Shown: positions 16,703 through 25,104 of the stretch, piece by piece | Layout: each line of letters opens with the position of its first letter | Numbering within the stretch: the stretch's first letter is position 1 | Source: Acetofilamentum sp. | GTDB lineage: Bacteria > Bacteroidota > Bacteroidia > Bacteroidales > DTU049 | DNA: 25,104 bases | Direction of reading: 5' to 3' | Assembly: GCA_020720525.1 (NCBI GenBank) | Contig: DYON01000007.1 | Span: 1-25,104 of the forward strand | Translations under genes and position numbers: made by a program | The notes under the pieces: model-generated | The model's input: the letters and a program-made list of their open reading frames with translations, nothing else | What the model was told of the DNA's origin: nothing | The model's database searches: none

Positions 16703-18043
16703 ATGTCAATTAATGAGAAAGTAAACACATTTATGGCAAAAGTGATTGCCAAAAATCCAAGTGAAGTTGAGTTCCATCAGGCGGTACGCGAAGTTACCGA
16801 ATCACTCCTGCCCTTCATCGAAGATAATCCGAAATTCAATGGTCTTCTAGATCGTATTGTTGAGCCTGAAAGGGTTATTATGTTTCGTATTCCTTGGTTG
16901 GACAAGAATGGAAATTTTCAGGTTAATCGTGGTTTCCGAATTGAGATGAACAGTGCTATTGGACCATATAAAGGTGGTCTGCGTTTTCATCCAACAGTGA
17001 ACCTCGGTATTTTGAAATTTTTAGCTTTTGAGCAAATTTTTAAAAACTCACTCACCACTTTGCCTATGGGCGGTGGAAAAGGTGGATCGGATTTCGATCC
17101 TAAAGGAAAAACCGATGCCGAAGTAATGACTTTCTGCCAAAGTTTTATGACCGAATTGCAACGTCATATCGGACCCGATACCGACGTTCCTGCTGGTGAT
17201 ATTGGTGTTGGTGGTCGCGAAATCGGCTTCATGTTTGGGCAGTACAAGCGTATCCGCAACGAGTTCACTGGTGTTCTTACTGGAAAAGGTCTCGAGTGGG
17301 GTGGTTCTCTTATTCGTCCCGAAGCAACTGGTTATGGACAGGTTTACTTCGCCGAAGAAATGCTTAAAACCCGTGGCGATAGCTTTAAAGGCAAAACTGT
17401 TGTGGTTTCTGGTTCTGGAAACGTTGCTCAGTATGCAACCCAAAAAGCTACTCAGCTTGGTGGTAAAGTGGTTACTCTATCCGATTCAGCTGGTTTCATT
17501 TATGACCCAGCCGGTATCGATGCCGAAAAACTTGCTTTCGTTATGCATCTGAAAAATGTAAAACGTGGACGTATAAGCGAGTATGCTCAAAAGTATGGTT
17601 GTGAGTATATTGAAGGCAAAACCCCATGGGGTATCAAGTGCGACATCGCTCTTCCTTCAGCTACTCAAAACGAACTCAATGGCGACGATGCAAAAGCTCT
17701 TATCGCCAATGGTTGTTTCTGTGTGAGCGAAGGGGCCAATATGCCTTCTACTCCCGAAGCAGTTGAGTATTTCATCGAGAAAAAAGTTCTCTTCGGCCCT
17801 GGTAAAGCTGCCAATGCTGGTGGTGTTGCAACTTCTGGACTCGAAATGTCGCAGAACAGCCTACGTTTGAGCTGGACTCGCGAAGAAGTTGACCAAAGAC
17901 TGCACAACATCATGATTAGCATTCACAAAACTTGCGAAAAATATGGCAAACAAAACGATGGTTATATCAACTACGTTACTGGTGCTAATATTGGTGGGTT
18001 TGTGAAAATTGCTGAAGCTATGCTTGCTCAAGGACTCGTTTAG
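16703..18043 (+). CDS. gdhA: NADP-type glutamate dehydrogenase
   Basis: A 446-aa small-hexamer glutamate dehydrogenase, which converts 2-oxoglutarate plus ammonium to glutamate in nitrogen assimilation. Characteristic blocks are intact: VEPERVIMFRIPW (53-65), PYKGGLRFHP (88-97), PMGGGKGGSDFDPKGK (121-136, with the catalytic Lys 126), the D166 region PAGDIGVGGREIG, GLEWGGSLIRPEATGYG (196-212), the Rossmann motif GSGNVAQYA (237-245), and APGKAANAGGVATSGLEM near the expected place (here FGPGKAANAGG, 364-374). It aligns end to end with Escherichia coli GdhA as I recall it, including a start of normal length. NADP preference is inferred from that similarity. It is a single gene, followed by its own terminator. 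Confidence 0.97.
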   Translation: MSINEKVNTFMAKVIAKNPSEVEFHQAVREVTESLLPFIEDNPKFNGLLDRIVEPERVIMFRIPWLDKNGNFQVNRGFRIEMNSAIGPYKGGLRFHPTVNLGILKFLAFEQIFKNSLTTLPMGGGKGGSDFDPKGKTDAEVMTFCQSFMTELQRHIGPDTDVPAGDIGVGGREIGFMFGQYKRIRNEFTGVLTGKGLEWGGSLIRPEATGYGQVYFAEEMLKTRGDSFKGKTVVVSGSGNVAQYATQKATQLGGKVVTLSDSAGFIYDPAGIDAEKLAFVMHLKNVKRGRISEYAQKYGCEYIEGKTPWGIKCDIALPSATQNELNGDDAKALIANGCFCVSEGANMPSTPEAVEYFIEKKVLFGPGKAANAGGVATSGLEMSQNSLRLSWTREEVDQRLHNIMISIHKTCEKYGKQNDGYINYVTGANIGGFVKIAEAMLAQGLV

Positions 18044-18063
18044 TCTTTTTGTAGTTTTTTTTC

Positions 18064-18093
18064 AAAAGCCTCCGATTTTTCGGGGGCTTTTTT
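18064..18093 (+). terminator. Rho-independent terminator of gdhA
   Basis: AAAAGCCTCCGA (18064-18075), a TTTT loop, then TCGGGGGCTTTT (18080-18091) form a 12-bp stem with one G-U pair, ending in six T (18088-18093). It begins 20 nt after the gdhA stop. The A/T ends of the stem mean it could partly work on the other strand, but the nearest minus-strand gene ends about 165 nt away. Confidence 0.9.
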
Positions 18094-18220
18094 GTTGGTT
18101 GTGCCGCAAAGCTGATATTAGGGTTTATTTGAGGACTTTTTGAATTTCGACATTTTTACCCCGACACATCCATTCCGCCTGTTGCGGAGCTGGGTTGTCC
18201 TGCAACATTGTTTGGCTGCT

Positions 18221-18250
18221 CAGTTCATCGCGCAAAGCGTGCCTGAACTG
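18221..18250 (-). other. Hairpin just downstream of the PEP/pyruvate-binding-domain gene
   Basis: CAGTTCA (18221-18227) and TGAACTG (18244-18250) enclose an inner stem CGCGC/GCGTG with an AAA loop. The result is a bulged hairpin of about 12 pairs, starting 8 nt beyond the minus-strand stop codon. No T run follows on the minus strand, so it may be an RNA-stabilising or weak termination structure. Confidence 0.4.
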
Positions 18251-18258
18251 TCGGGAGC

Positions 18259-21246
18259 CTACTCCATTCCACCCGATTTCATGCCAGGTATGGAAATGAC
18301 GCCAAAGTTTTTCTTTCCATCGACCAGAATTTCCATCACGGTTGGAAACTGAATATGGCGCACCAGACCATCGTCGAAAAGTGCTTTCTGCTCGTTTAGA
18401 AACCAATAATCGTAGTAGCCTTGGTTGATGAAATGATTAACGGTAAAATAGGACACCCGAAACGAAGTTAGGTTCTGAAAGAAATGGGTTCCTTGGCTTG
18501 GCTCTATTTGATAGCGTTGCATTCCTGCCTCCACAATCACTTTGGCAGCACTAATTTGCGACCACTTCACCGGAATCCCAAGCCAAGGGTCGCTCGAGCC
18601 CCAACGCCCAGGACCAATGAGAATATAATTGCGTTTGTTGGCAATCATTTGCTTGTTGATGGCATCGATGGTGAGTGCAATTTCTTCCGATTTAGCTGCA
18701 TCGAATGTTTCGGGATTCACATACACCAAATCGCGAATTTGCTCGTAAACGCCATTGCCCAATGCTGCTTTTGAAATAATCAAGCAATTGTGTTTCTGAA
18801 CATTTTCTTCTTTTACATCGAGATTTTCTTTGTTATCGACAATAGGTCGAATTTGAAGCAAATTGAATGTCTTTTGTCCAGTTTCTGGATTCATGTTTAC
18901 AGCAAATTCAATTTCTACCGATTTCCCCATTTCGCGTGCGCCAATTTTCAGAATCTCATCAATCATTTTCGCCAGCGGGAACATATTGTGTTGCAGCACT
19001 TTATTGAAAGTAATCACTTTCAGACCATTGTCGTGGATTCCGTCAACTATGCGATCGTCCTGATAAACATAGGTTGAGGCTGCATGGCGAAACGATTTAA
19101 AATCGACCGCATCGCGTGTGCGAATTCGCGCCAACTGCGCACTATCGTCAACCAAAGGAACAAAAGTTTCTTTCGTGAGGTCGATGGCCAAAAACTCTTT
19201 TTGCGTATCGCGCATCACCATTTCGGTTGTGCTGAGTTGAATTATTTTATTGGGATACTTGGGCGAAAAGCGCAGCGAAACTCCACCGTCAACAATTGTT
19301 TTTCCGAGGCCAAATGCGAGATTCACAACACCATCTTCGGCTTTTTCGGGGGCAATTGGGTAAAAATTGACCGAACGAGCCACTCCACTTAAAAATGGGA
19401 AAAAGTAATTTCCTTCTTGACTACCGCACACTTCTTGAAGAACAATGGCCATTTTTTCCTCGTCGATTACATTCGAGGTTGCAGCCATATAGGCCTTGCT
19501 GGCTTGGAAATAGACCGATGCATACACCGACTTGATACATTGCACCAGCATTTGCTGCCGCACAATATCGTTGCCAGTATTGGGAATCATATAAGTGCTG
19601 TAAATTCCCGCAAAAGGCTGATAATGACTATCTTCGAGCAAGCTACTCGACCGCACCGCAATTGGTTTGGTGATTATATGCAATATTCTATTGAGGTCGA
19701 TGTAAGTTTCTTCCGGCAATTTGGCTTGTATAAATCGTTCTAAAATTTCGCTATCGCTGCTGCACGAAAGAGCAAAATCGTAGAGTTCGTTGCTTTGCAT
19801 AAATTCGGAAAAAACATCGGTTGTTAGTACCACCGTTTTGGGGATGGTGAGCTCGATGCCTTGGTACTTAAAAATCAGATTATGACGCTTGATAATGTTA
19901 TCGACAAATGCAAGTCCGCGCGCTTTTCCGCCAAGACTACCCTCGCCAACACGGCTAAAAATAATGTATTCGTTGTATTTTTCGCGATCGAATTTGGCAA
20001 TAACACCTCTTCCGCGGTCGCTGCGGTAACGGACAATTGCATCGAATAAAAACTGACGAACACAATCGAGATTTTTAAAATCGCGCGAATCGACCTGCCT
20101 AAACAAATGAGCCAACGAAAACAAAGCCCGTGCACGCAGCCATTTCGAAAAGTGGTTGCGGTCGATATGGTATTTGAGCTCTTTGTCGGGAATCTGAAAA
20201 ATAAGCTCTTGAAGCCCTTGAAGGTCTTTTGCACGGCCAATTTCGTGCATATCTTCGGGGTCGAGAAATTTAAAATCGCCAAAGGCCAAATATTCTCTAA
20301 TAAAATCGGTAAGTTCGTGAAGCAGCGTTTTGGAATACTTGTGTGCAAATTTCACCTTCATTTCTTTGGCAAAACGCTCGTTCGATCGGTCCGACGATTG
20401 CAAAAGAATGGGAAAATAGGGATCGTTGGTTTTTACAATTTGGCTCAATTTAATGCCGGCAAATTTATCTTTGGTATTGCCACGGTTGAAAGACACGTCC
20501 GAAATCATTCCAAGCATATTGGTTTTGTACATTTCGTACAAACTAATTGCTTCTTCGAAATTGGTAGCAAGCAAAATTTTAGGTCGTCCGCGAAGCCTAA
20601 GCATCATTTGATGTTCGTTTAAACCTTCGGTCATAAAAGCCTGCGATTGCTCGAAAATAATTCGATACATACTTGGCAGATACGACGAATAGTAGCGCAC
20701 CGAATCTTCGACCAGCAAAATGCATTGCACGCCCACTTGCCGCACATCGTAGTGCGTGTTCATCTTGTCTTCGATCAGTTTGATGATGGCAAGCAAAATA
20801 CTCGGGTTGCCCAACCAGCTAAAAACATAATCGACATCGCTCAAATCTTGGATAGAAAGCCGCTGCGATACTTCGCGCGAAAATGGCGTGAGCACAACAA
20901 TGGGAATATGCCGATGTTTCTTCTTGATAACATGCGTCACCTCGAATGGATCGGCATCTGAAATGCTGAGCATATTGATTATGAGGTCTATTTGCTCGTT
21001 CTCGAGCGTGGCATAAGCCTGCGAAGCGCTGTGAACCTGTACAAATGCTGGTGGATAGCGCAAATTGAGCGAAACGTATTCCTGAAAAATGGTTTCGTTT
21101 ATTCGTCCATCTTCTTCCATAATAAAAGCATCGTAGGTACTGCAAATAAGCAACACATGCTGAATACGACGCTTCATCAGGTTGTCGAACGAAGTGTCTT
21201 GAAAAAAATAATGTTCGAGATCGAATTTACTGCTGAAGTTGCCCAT
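18259..21246 (-). CDS. Receiver-like/PPDK ATP-grasp domain protein (995 aa)
   Basis: A large cytoplasmic protein of unestablished function. Residues ~28-160 form a degenerate receiver-like domain. Residues ~174-325 form a second with an acidic patch (VEDS, 179-182), a candidate phospho-acceptor Asp 250 (ISDVSF) and QSSD (283-286). A linker (~330-430) carries HIDRNHFSKWLRAR. A PPDK/PEP-synthase-type ATP-grasp domain spans ~433-805, keeping GGKARG (439-444), AVRSSSLLEDS (530-540), EIEFAV (778-783) and LLQIRPI (796-802). A C-terminal domain (~820-985) has GPGRWGSSDPWLGIPV (878-893). The swivel domain with the catalytic His and the PEP-binding barrel are absent, so it should not make PEP by the usual route. 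It lies 11 nt after a longer paralogue, in an evident operon. Regulatory phosphoryl transfer is possible but inferred. Confidence 0.75.
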   Translation of the reverse strand: MGNFSSKFDLEHYFFQDTSFDNLMKRRIQHVLLICSTYDAFIMEEDGRINETIFQEYVSLNLRYPPAFVQVHSASQAYATLENEQIDLIINMLSISDADPFEVTHVIKKKHRHIPIVVLTPFSREVSQRLSIQDLSDVDYVFSWLGNPSILLAIIKLIEDKMNTHYDVRQVGVQCILLVEDSVRYYSSYLPSMYRIIFEQSQAFMTEGLNEHQMMLRLRGRPKILLATNFEEAISLYEMYKTNMLGMISDVSFNRGNTKDKFAGIKLSQIVKTNDPYFPILLQSSDRSNERFAKEMKVKFAHKYSKTLLHELTDFIREYLAFGDFKFLDPEDMHEIGRAKDLQGLQELIFQIPDKELKYHIDRNHFSKWLRARALFSLAHLFRQVDSRDFKNLDCVRQFLFDAIVRYRSDRGRGVIAKFDREKYNEYIIFSRVGEGSLGGKARGLAFVDNIIKRHNLIFKYQGIELTIPKTVVLTTDVFSEFMQSNELYDFALSCSSDSEILERFIQAKLPEETYIDLNRILHIITKPIAVRSSSLLEDSHYQPFAGIYSTYMIPNTGNDIVRQQMLVQCIKSVYASVYFQASKAYMAATSNVIDEEKMAIVLQEVCGSQEGNYFFPFLSGVARSVNFYPIAPEKAEDGVVNLAFGLGKTIVDGGVSLRFSPKYPNKIIQLSTTEMVMRDTQKEFLAIDLTKETFVPLVDDSAQLARIRTRDAVDFKSFRHAASTYVYQDDRIVDGIHDNGLKVITFNKVLQHNMFPLAKMIDEILKIGAREMGKSVEIEFAVNMNPETGQKTFNLLQIRPIVDNKENLDVKEENVQKHNCLIISKAALGNGVYEQIRDLVYVNPETFDAAKSEEIALTIDAINKQMIANKRNYILIGPGRWGSSDPWLGIPVKWSQISAAKVIVEAGMQRYQIEPSQGTHFFQNLTSFRVSYFTVNHFINQGYYDYWFLNEQKALFDDGLVRHIQFPTVMEILVDGKKNFGVISIPGMKSGGME

Positions 21247-21257
21247 GCATTCGAAAA

Positions 21258-24200
21258 TTAAAGTTCAGAAATTACTGCAATGCGTTTTTTGCCATCCATG
21301 CGAATATTCAAAGGATTTTTGAAACGAACATGGCGCGTATAAACAAGATCTTCGACCACTTTTTGACCGCTAATTTTGTCCCAGTTGATAAAACCATTGT
21401 TCGAAATTGGATCGATTGAGAAGTAGCCTATGTTGAGCGAAGTTACATTGTGGAAGAAATGACTTCCCATGCTTGCCTCGAGCGGAAAATCGTCGTGACC
21501 CGTTTCTACAATGGCTTTTGCATTCGAAATTTGATGCCACACAACCGGAATGCCAATAAATCGGTCGCGTGTACCCCAACGACCTGGGCCCACAAGCAAG
21601 TATTTCCGCTTTTCGGAACCAAGTTTTGCATTGAGTTTTTCTATTTCGGCAGCAATTTCGATGGTTTTTGTTTTGTCGAAACTGTCGTATTTCACAAAAA
21701 TGACATCGCAAACCCCTTCGATGCGCCCATTGCCCATGCTTCGTTCGGCGTAAAGAAGCAAATCGTCCATTATCAATTCGTCGGTATTGATATCGTAATC
21801 CATATTGTCGCCAATCAATGGTTTTATTTGCAACAAATAAAACGACGCTTTGTATACATCGGACTGGTTCAAATCGACAGCATATTCAATTTCAACTGGG
21901 CTACCCATCGACTCGCGAACAATATTGAGCAAAATGCTGATGGTTTTTGCCAGAGGAACATAATCGAATTTGAGGATATTGGCAAAATTGACAATGCGCG
22001 GACCAACTTTATCGATACCAGGGCTGATGCTGTTGTTGTCGGGGTCGAACACCGAAGCACAATGTTTCAAAGTTCCATGCATTTCGGCATCGTCGATATC
22101 GAGCCGAGCCAAACCAGCGGTATCGCCTTCCAACAGATTGATGTCGTGTTTTGCCAAATCTACGGCAAAGAAATCGACTTGCGAATTTTTCACCAAATCT
22201 TTCATGCTGTTGATTTCGACATTGGGCATTGCAGGCGAGAACCGATAAGCTCTTTCGCCTTCAACCACATATTTCCCCAGCCCCACTGCCGCAACTGCCA
22301 CTCCTTCTTCGGGTTTCATATCCGAAACTGGATAGTAGTTGTACGATTGCGCAGTACCGCTGATGTGCGGATAGTAGTAGTTGCCATATTGTGTTCCAAC
22401 AACCTCCTGAAGAACTATGGCCATCTTTTCTTCTTCAATTTTGTAGTTCACCGCTTCGATGTAGCCTTTTGCGACATCCGAAAACACAGAAGCATACACC
22501 ATTTTGATGGCATCGCACAGTTGCTGCAAGCGCACATCGTAATTGGGATGACTGTTGGGCAACAAATAAGTTTCAAAAATTCCTGCAAACGGCTGCCGCA
22601 TTGAGTCTTCGAACAATCCCGACGAGCGAACAGCAATAGGTTTGTTGATCATTTTCAGAAGCTTTTTCAGCTTTTTCATGAGACCTTCGCTCAGTTTTGC
22701 TTCGAGAAAGCTGGTAGCAATAGCATCGAAAGGTTCGGCCAAGGCAAATTCCCACAGCTGATTGCGCTGCATAAAGCCCTCGAATTCTTCGACTCCAATC
22801 ACAGCTGTTCGAGGCGTTTTTAGGTTGATATTCCCAAACGATTTGCTAAAATCGAAGCTGTAAATCAGACTGTTGATAAACGAAATGCCTCGTCCCTTTC
22901 CGCCAATTGAACCACTCGAAAGGCTCACAATGTTTCCTTCTTCGAAATAGTCGATATCCTCGAAATTGACCATTCGGCCTTTGTTGCGCTCGTTGCGATG
23001 CTGCTGAATGATTTGAATGAGGAATTTTCGTATTTCGTCGGGAGTTTTAAAGTCCTTTACACTTTTGGGACCCAAAATTTTCGCAACCTGAATTTCGCCA
23101 CGCGCCATCAACCAAAGCGAAAAATGATTGTGCTTTGCATGGTAGAGCAACGATTCGTCGGGAATATTTTTTAAATGCGATTCAAACTCTTTCAGGGTGC
23201 GAGCAACTGCAATTTCTCTCCCGTCGGGTGTGCGATAGGTGAAATTGCCAAAACCTAAATAATAGCTAATAAAACTTCGTATTTCGGCTGTTAGTGTTTC
23301 GCTGTTTTTATCGATAAAGGTGCTTTTCAGTTTAAATGCCTGCTCCGAACTTTCGATATCGGACGATTGAATGATGATGGGCAAATCTTTCATTTGGCAA
23401 CGAAGACTTTTCACCAAATCGAAACCAGCCGTTGGACAAATTTCGCCTTTGCGTTCAAATTTTACATCGGTGATAAGGCAAAGCAAAAATTCTTCGTATT
23501 TATTAATGATATTTTCGGCTTCTTCGTAGCTGCTGGCAAGCAAAATTTTGGGCCGACCGCGCAACTTCAGAATTTTGTAGAGCTCGTCGGTGGTTACATC
23601 GTCGATAATGCGCTTGGTTTGTTCCATCACAATTGAATAGAGCAACGGCAAATAGCGGCTGTAGTAGCGAGGGTCGTCTTCGACCAAAAGAATAATTCGC
23701 ACCAGCGCCAAATTGGTGTCGTTGTCGAGGTTCACCTTGTCTTCGAGGTGCTTCACCATGGCAAAAAACACCGAAGGTTCACCGTTCCAGTAGAAAATTT
23801 TGTCGAACATGCAATTGCTTTGTCCAACATGCAGCATTTCGGTTTGAAACGATTTATTGTTCACCAAAAAATAGACAGGAATGTATGGATATTCGTCCTT
23901 GATTTTTTTGCAGAGCTGAAAAGGCGTTTTCATATCGGCGCCAATCATATAAATAATCAAGTCGAAATGCTTGCTTTGCAACTGCGCAAAAATCTCATCC
24001 TCGGTACTCACTCCAGTGATGCGCGGAAAACTCGACAGATTGAGTTGTTGGTATTCGCCTAAAACATGTTCTGCAAAACGGCCTTCCTTCTCGATAGAAT
24101 ACGCATCGTAGAGGGTCGCAATGAGCAAAATCTCTTTTACCTTAAAGGGCATCAGGTCGTGAAACACATCGCGGTCGTAGTTCTGCCTATAAAGATATTT

Positions 24201-24707
24201 CTGAAAAAGCTGCATTCCCTTATCGTCCGAAATCGATGTATTAACAATTTCAACAGCTTGTTCGCTGCGCAAATGATTGGCAAAAACCTGTTTGGCTTTG
24301 GAACTGTTGATGTAGCCGGTAATAAGACTTGCAATATTGTTGAGCAGGTTTTGCTCTTCGTTCAAAAAAGGACCGTCGTCGGCATCGGGAAATTTGCTGT
24401 TGTACTGAACAATAATTTGACCTTTGATGTTGTCGATCGAAGAAAAACTCCGCTGAAGCTGATCGGGCGCATTTTTGTCGAAGCTGGGTGTTTCGGTTGA
24501 AAAAGCACCGAATTCGATGCGAGCCGAAGTACTTTCGGGAAATTGCATAGCATTTGGCAAAATCATGCAAATATGCTGCAATGTATCGCCAACGGGTTTG
24601 TTTTCCTTAATGATACTTGTGGTTTTATTGATGGCCGCCAGCTCTTTGAGGCGCTCACGGTTTTCGAAAACCAGTCGTTCAAAATCTTTCTGATCGAGAA
24701 GGTTCAT
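21258..24707 (-). CDS. GAF/receiver-like/PPDK ATP-grasp domain protein (1,149 aa)
   Basis: First gene of the minus-strand pair and a paralogue of its neighbour along most of its length. It adds a GAF-like N-terminal domain (~17-140; DGPFLNEEQNLLNNIASLI at 111-129 is typical of GAF domains in sensor kinases). Then come a degenerate receiver-like domain (~190-325) and a second one (~335-480) with a classic acidic pair in LLVEDDPRYYS, candidate phospho-acceptor Asp 414 (ITDVKF) and QSSD (447-450). The conserved linker has HAKHNHFSLWLMAR. The PPDK-type ATP-grasp domain (~597-967) keeps GGKGRG (602-607), AVRSSGLFEDS (692-702) and EIEYAV (939-944), but LLQIKP (958-963) has Lys where the neighbour and PPDK have Arg. 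The C-terminal domain has GPGRWGTRDRFIGIPV (1040-1055). No phosphohistidine or PEP domain is present. It looks like a sensory or regulatory protein; substrate unknown. Confidence 0.75.
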   Translation of the reverse strand: MNLLDQKDFERLVFENRERLKELAAINKTTSIIKENKPVGDTLQHICMILPNAMQFPESTSARIEFGAFSTETPSFDKNAPDQLQRSFSSIDNIKGQIIVQYNSKFPDADDGPFLNEEQNLLNNIASLITGYINSSKAKQVFANHLRSEQAVEIVNTSISDDKGMQLFQKYLYRQNYDRDVFHDLMPFKVKEILLIATLYDAYSIEKEGRFAEHVLGEYQQLNLSSFPRITGVSTEDEIFAQLQSKHFDLIIYMIGADMKTPFQLCKKIKDEYPYIPVYFLVNNKSFQTEMLHVGQSNCMFDKIFYWNGEPSVFFAMVKHLEDKVNLDNDTNLALVRIILLVEDDPRYYSRYLPLLYSIVMEQTKRIIDDVTTDELYKILKLRGRPKILLASSYEEAENIINKYEEFLLCLITDVKFERKGEICPTAGFDLVKSLRCQMKDLPIIIQSSDIESSEQAFKLKSTFIDKNSETLTAEIRSFISYYLGFGNFTYRTPDGREIAVARTLKEFESHLKNIPDESLLYHAKHNHFSLWLMARGEIQVAKILGPKSVKDFKTPDEIRKFLIQIIQQHRNERNKGRMVNFEDIDYFEEGNIVSLSSGSIGGKGRGISFINSLIYSFDFSKSFGNINLKTPRTAVIGVEEFEGFMQRNQLWEFALAEPFDAIATSFLEAKLSEGLMKKLKKLLKMINKPIAVRSSGLFEDSMRQPFAGIFETYLLPNSHPNYDVRLQQLCDAIKMVYASVFSDVAKGYIEAVNYKIEEEKMAIVLQEVVGTQYGNYYYPHISGTAQSYNYYPVSDMKPEEGVAVAAVGLGKYVVEGERAYRFSPAMPNVEINSMKDLVKNSQVDFFAVDLAKHDINLLEGDTAGLARLDIDDAEMHGTLKHCASVFDPDNNSISPGIDKVGPRIVNFANILKFDYVPLAKTISILLNIVRESMGSPVEIEYAVDLNQSDVYKASFYLLQIKPLIGDNMDYDINTDELIMDDLLLYAERSMGNGRIEGVCDVIFVKYDSFDKTKTIEIAAEIEKLNAKLGSEKRKYLLVGPGRWGTRDRFIGIPVVWHQISNAKAIVETGHDDFPLEASMGSHFFHNVTSLNIGYFSIDPISNNGFINWDKISGQKVVEDLVYTRHVRFKNPLNIRMDGKKRIAVISEL

Positions 24708-25104
24708 AATGAAGGTCTGTTAAAATTGCATCTAAAATTACTCTTTTTTTTTACTAATGTCCGATAAAAAAATGCTATTCGCTTTCAATATAAATGGTAG
24801 CGATTGATTTGGACATTAAGTATTTATAAAGGGCTTGGTTTTCTATAGAGCTTCCTCGAAAACAATCTCATCCGCTGATTGCGCCGATTTTGAATTGCTC
24901 CAGCGGAGCCAACAATTCACGCAGACAATTTCCATGCTTTGCTTCGCAAACCCAGTAAATTTTGCAATAATCTGAATCAGCTTCAATTGCCGATTAGGGC
25001 TGATTCCATCTGTGCAAATTGACAGATTCTCACTGGAATTGTGCTTTATTCTGCGTAACCGAAGCGCTACTGCGCTGAGCTCATGAACACCTTTGAAAAT
25101 AGTT
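24708..25104. other. Right flank without convincing gene
   Basis: About 400 nt. The part next to the 1,149-aa gene (24708-24850) is AT-rich and should hold that gene's promoter; on the minus strand TAATTTTA near 24730-24740 is a weak -7-like match. The rest has higher GC and several dyads: GCTCC/GGAGC at 24897-24909, GAATCAGC/GCTGATTC at 24974-24981 and 24999-25006, and AGCGC/GCGCT near 25072-25085. A minus-strand frame is open from the window edge for about 85 codons, ending near 24844, but its translation is not protein-like. This could be a dispersed intergenic repeat or gene debris. Confidence 0.4.

Noticed and set aside
18125..18406. A 93-codon minus-strand frame over the end of the 995-aa gene
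   Set aside because: Half of it overlaps the real gene in another frame and the rest is intergenic sequence with hairpins; no family resemblance.
21450..22604. A 384-codon open frame on the plus strand
   Set aside because: It lies wholly antisense to the 1,149-aa GAF/PPDK-like gene, has no recognisable domain, and its composition reads like a mirror of that gene's codon use.
24844..25103. Partial minus-strand gene at the right edge
   Set aside because: The frame is open for about 85 codons, but the translation has no protein-like pattern and overlaps several palindromes.

Overview
The window looks like a chromosomal segment of an AT-rich member of the Bacteroidota, probably near the Bacteroidales or a related order. 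The basis is a PorP/SprF-family protein, a surface protein with a gliding-motility-type (type B) type IX secretion (T9SS) C-terminal domain, a remnant of a type A T9SS sorting domain, a TAnnTTTG-type promoter element, and large Bacteroidota-style PEP/pyruvate-binding-domain proteins. The genus cannot be fixed from the sequence.

Layout. Positions 1-231 hold no recognisable gene. Positions 232-7226 and 7227-14227 are two head-to-tail copies of a 6,995-bp unit. Each copy is a complete four-gene operon with its own promoter region: an ECF sigma factor; a membrane protein with an anti-sigma-like N-terminal tail, one transmembrane helix and a PorE-like outer part (PD40 propeller, carboxypeptidase-regulatory-like domain, degenerate OmpA-like domain); a secreted adhesin-like protein (SBBP propeller, Cys-containing repeats, Ig-like and SprB-like repeats, type B CTD); and a PorP/SprF outer-membrane protein. 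All protein products are identical between copies. I found only five substitutions, all within the first 105 bp of the unit, and four of them sit in one small palindrome. Positions 14229-14576 hold a GC-rich hairpin and the relic of a type A T9SS sorting domain.

The rest is ordinary chromosome with higher GC. It contains an MsbA-like ABC exporter (minus strand), a divergent NADP-type glutamate dehydrogenase gene with a clear terminator, and a two-gene minus-strand operon. That operon encodes large paralogues that join GAF and/or receiver-like domains to a PPDK-type ATP-grasp domain but lack the phosphohistidine and PEP-binding catalytic domains. Positions 24708-25104 show no convincing gene.

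How the parts may work together (inference). The duplicated operon reads as a self-contained surface-display module. The PorP/SprF protein would serve the type B cargo encoded just before it. The sigma factor would drive the operon, possibly from an AAC-N16-CGTC promoter. The sigma factor's membrane partner carries a periplasmic part resembling the T9SS component PorE, so it could couple secretion or envelope status to transcription. Three G7-G8 tracts inside each cargo gene could allow phase variation. The second candidate system is the GAF/receiver/PPDK-like pair, which looks like a signalling or regulatory use of a PEP-synthase-type ATP-binding domain.
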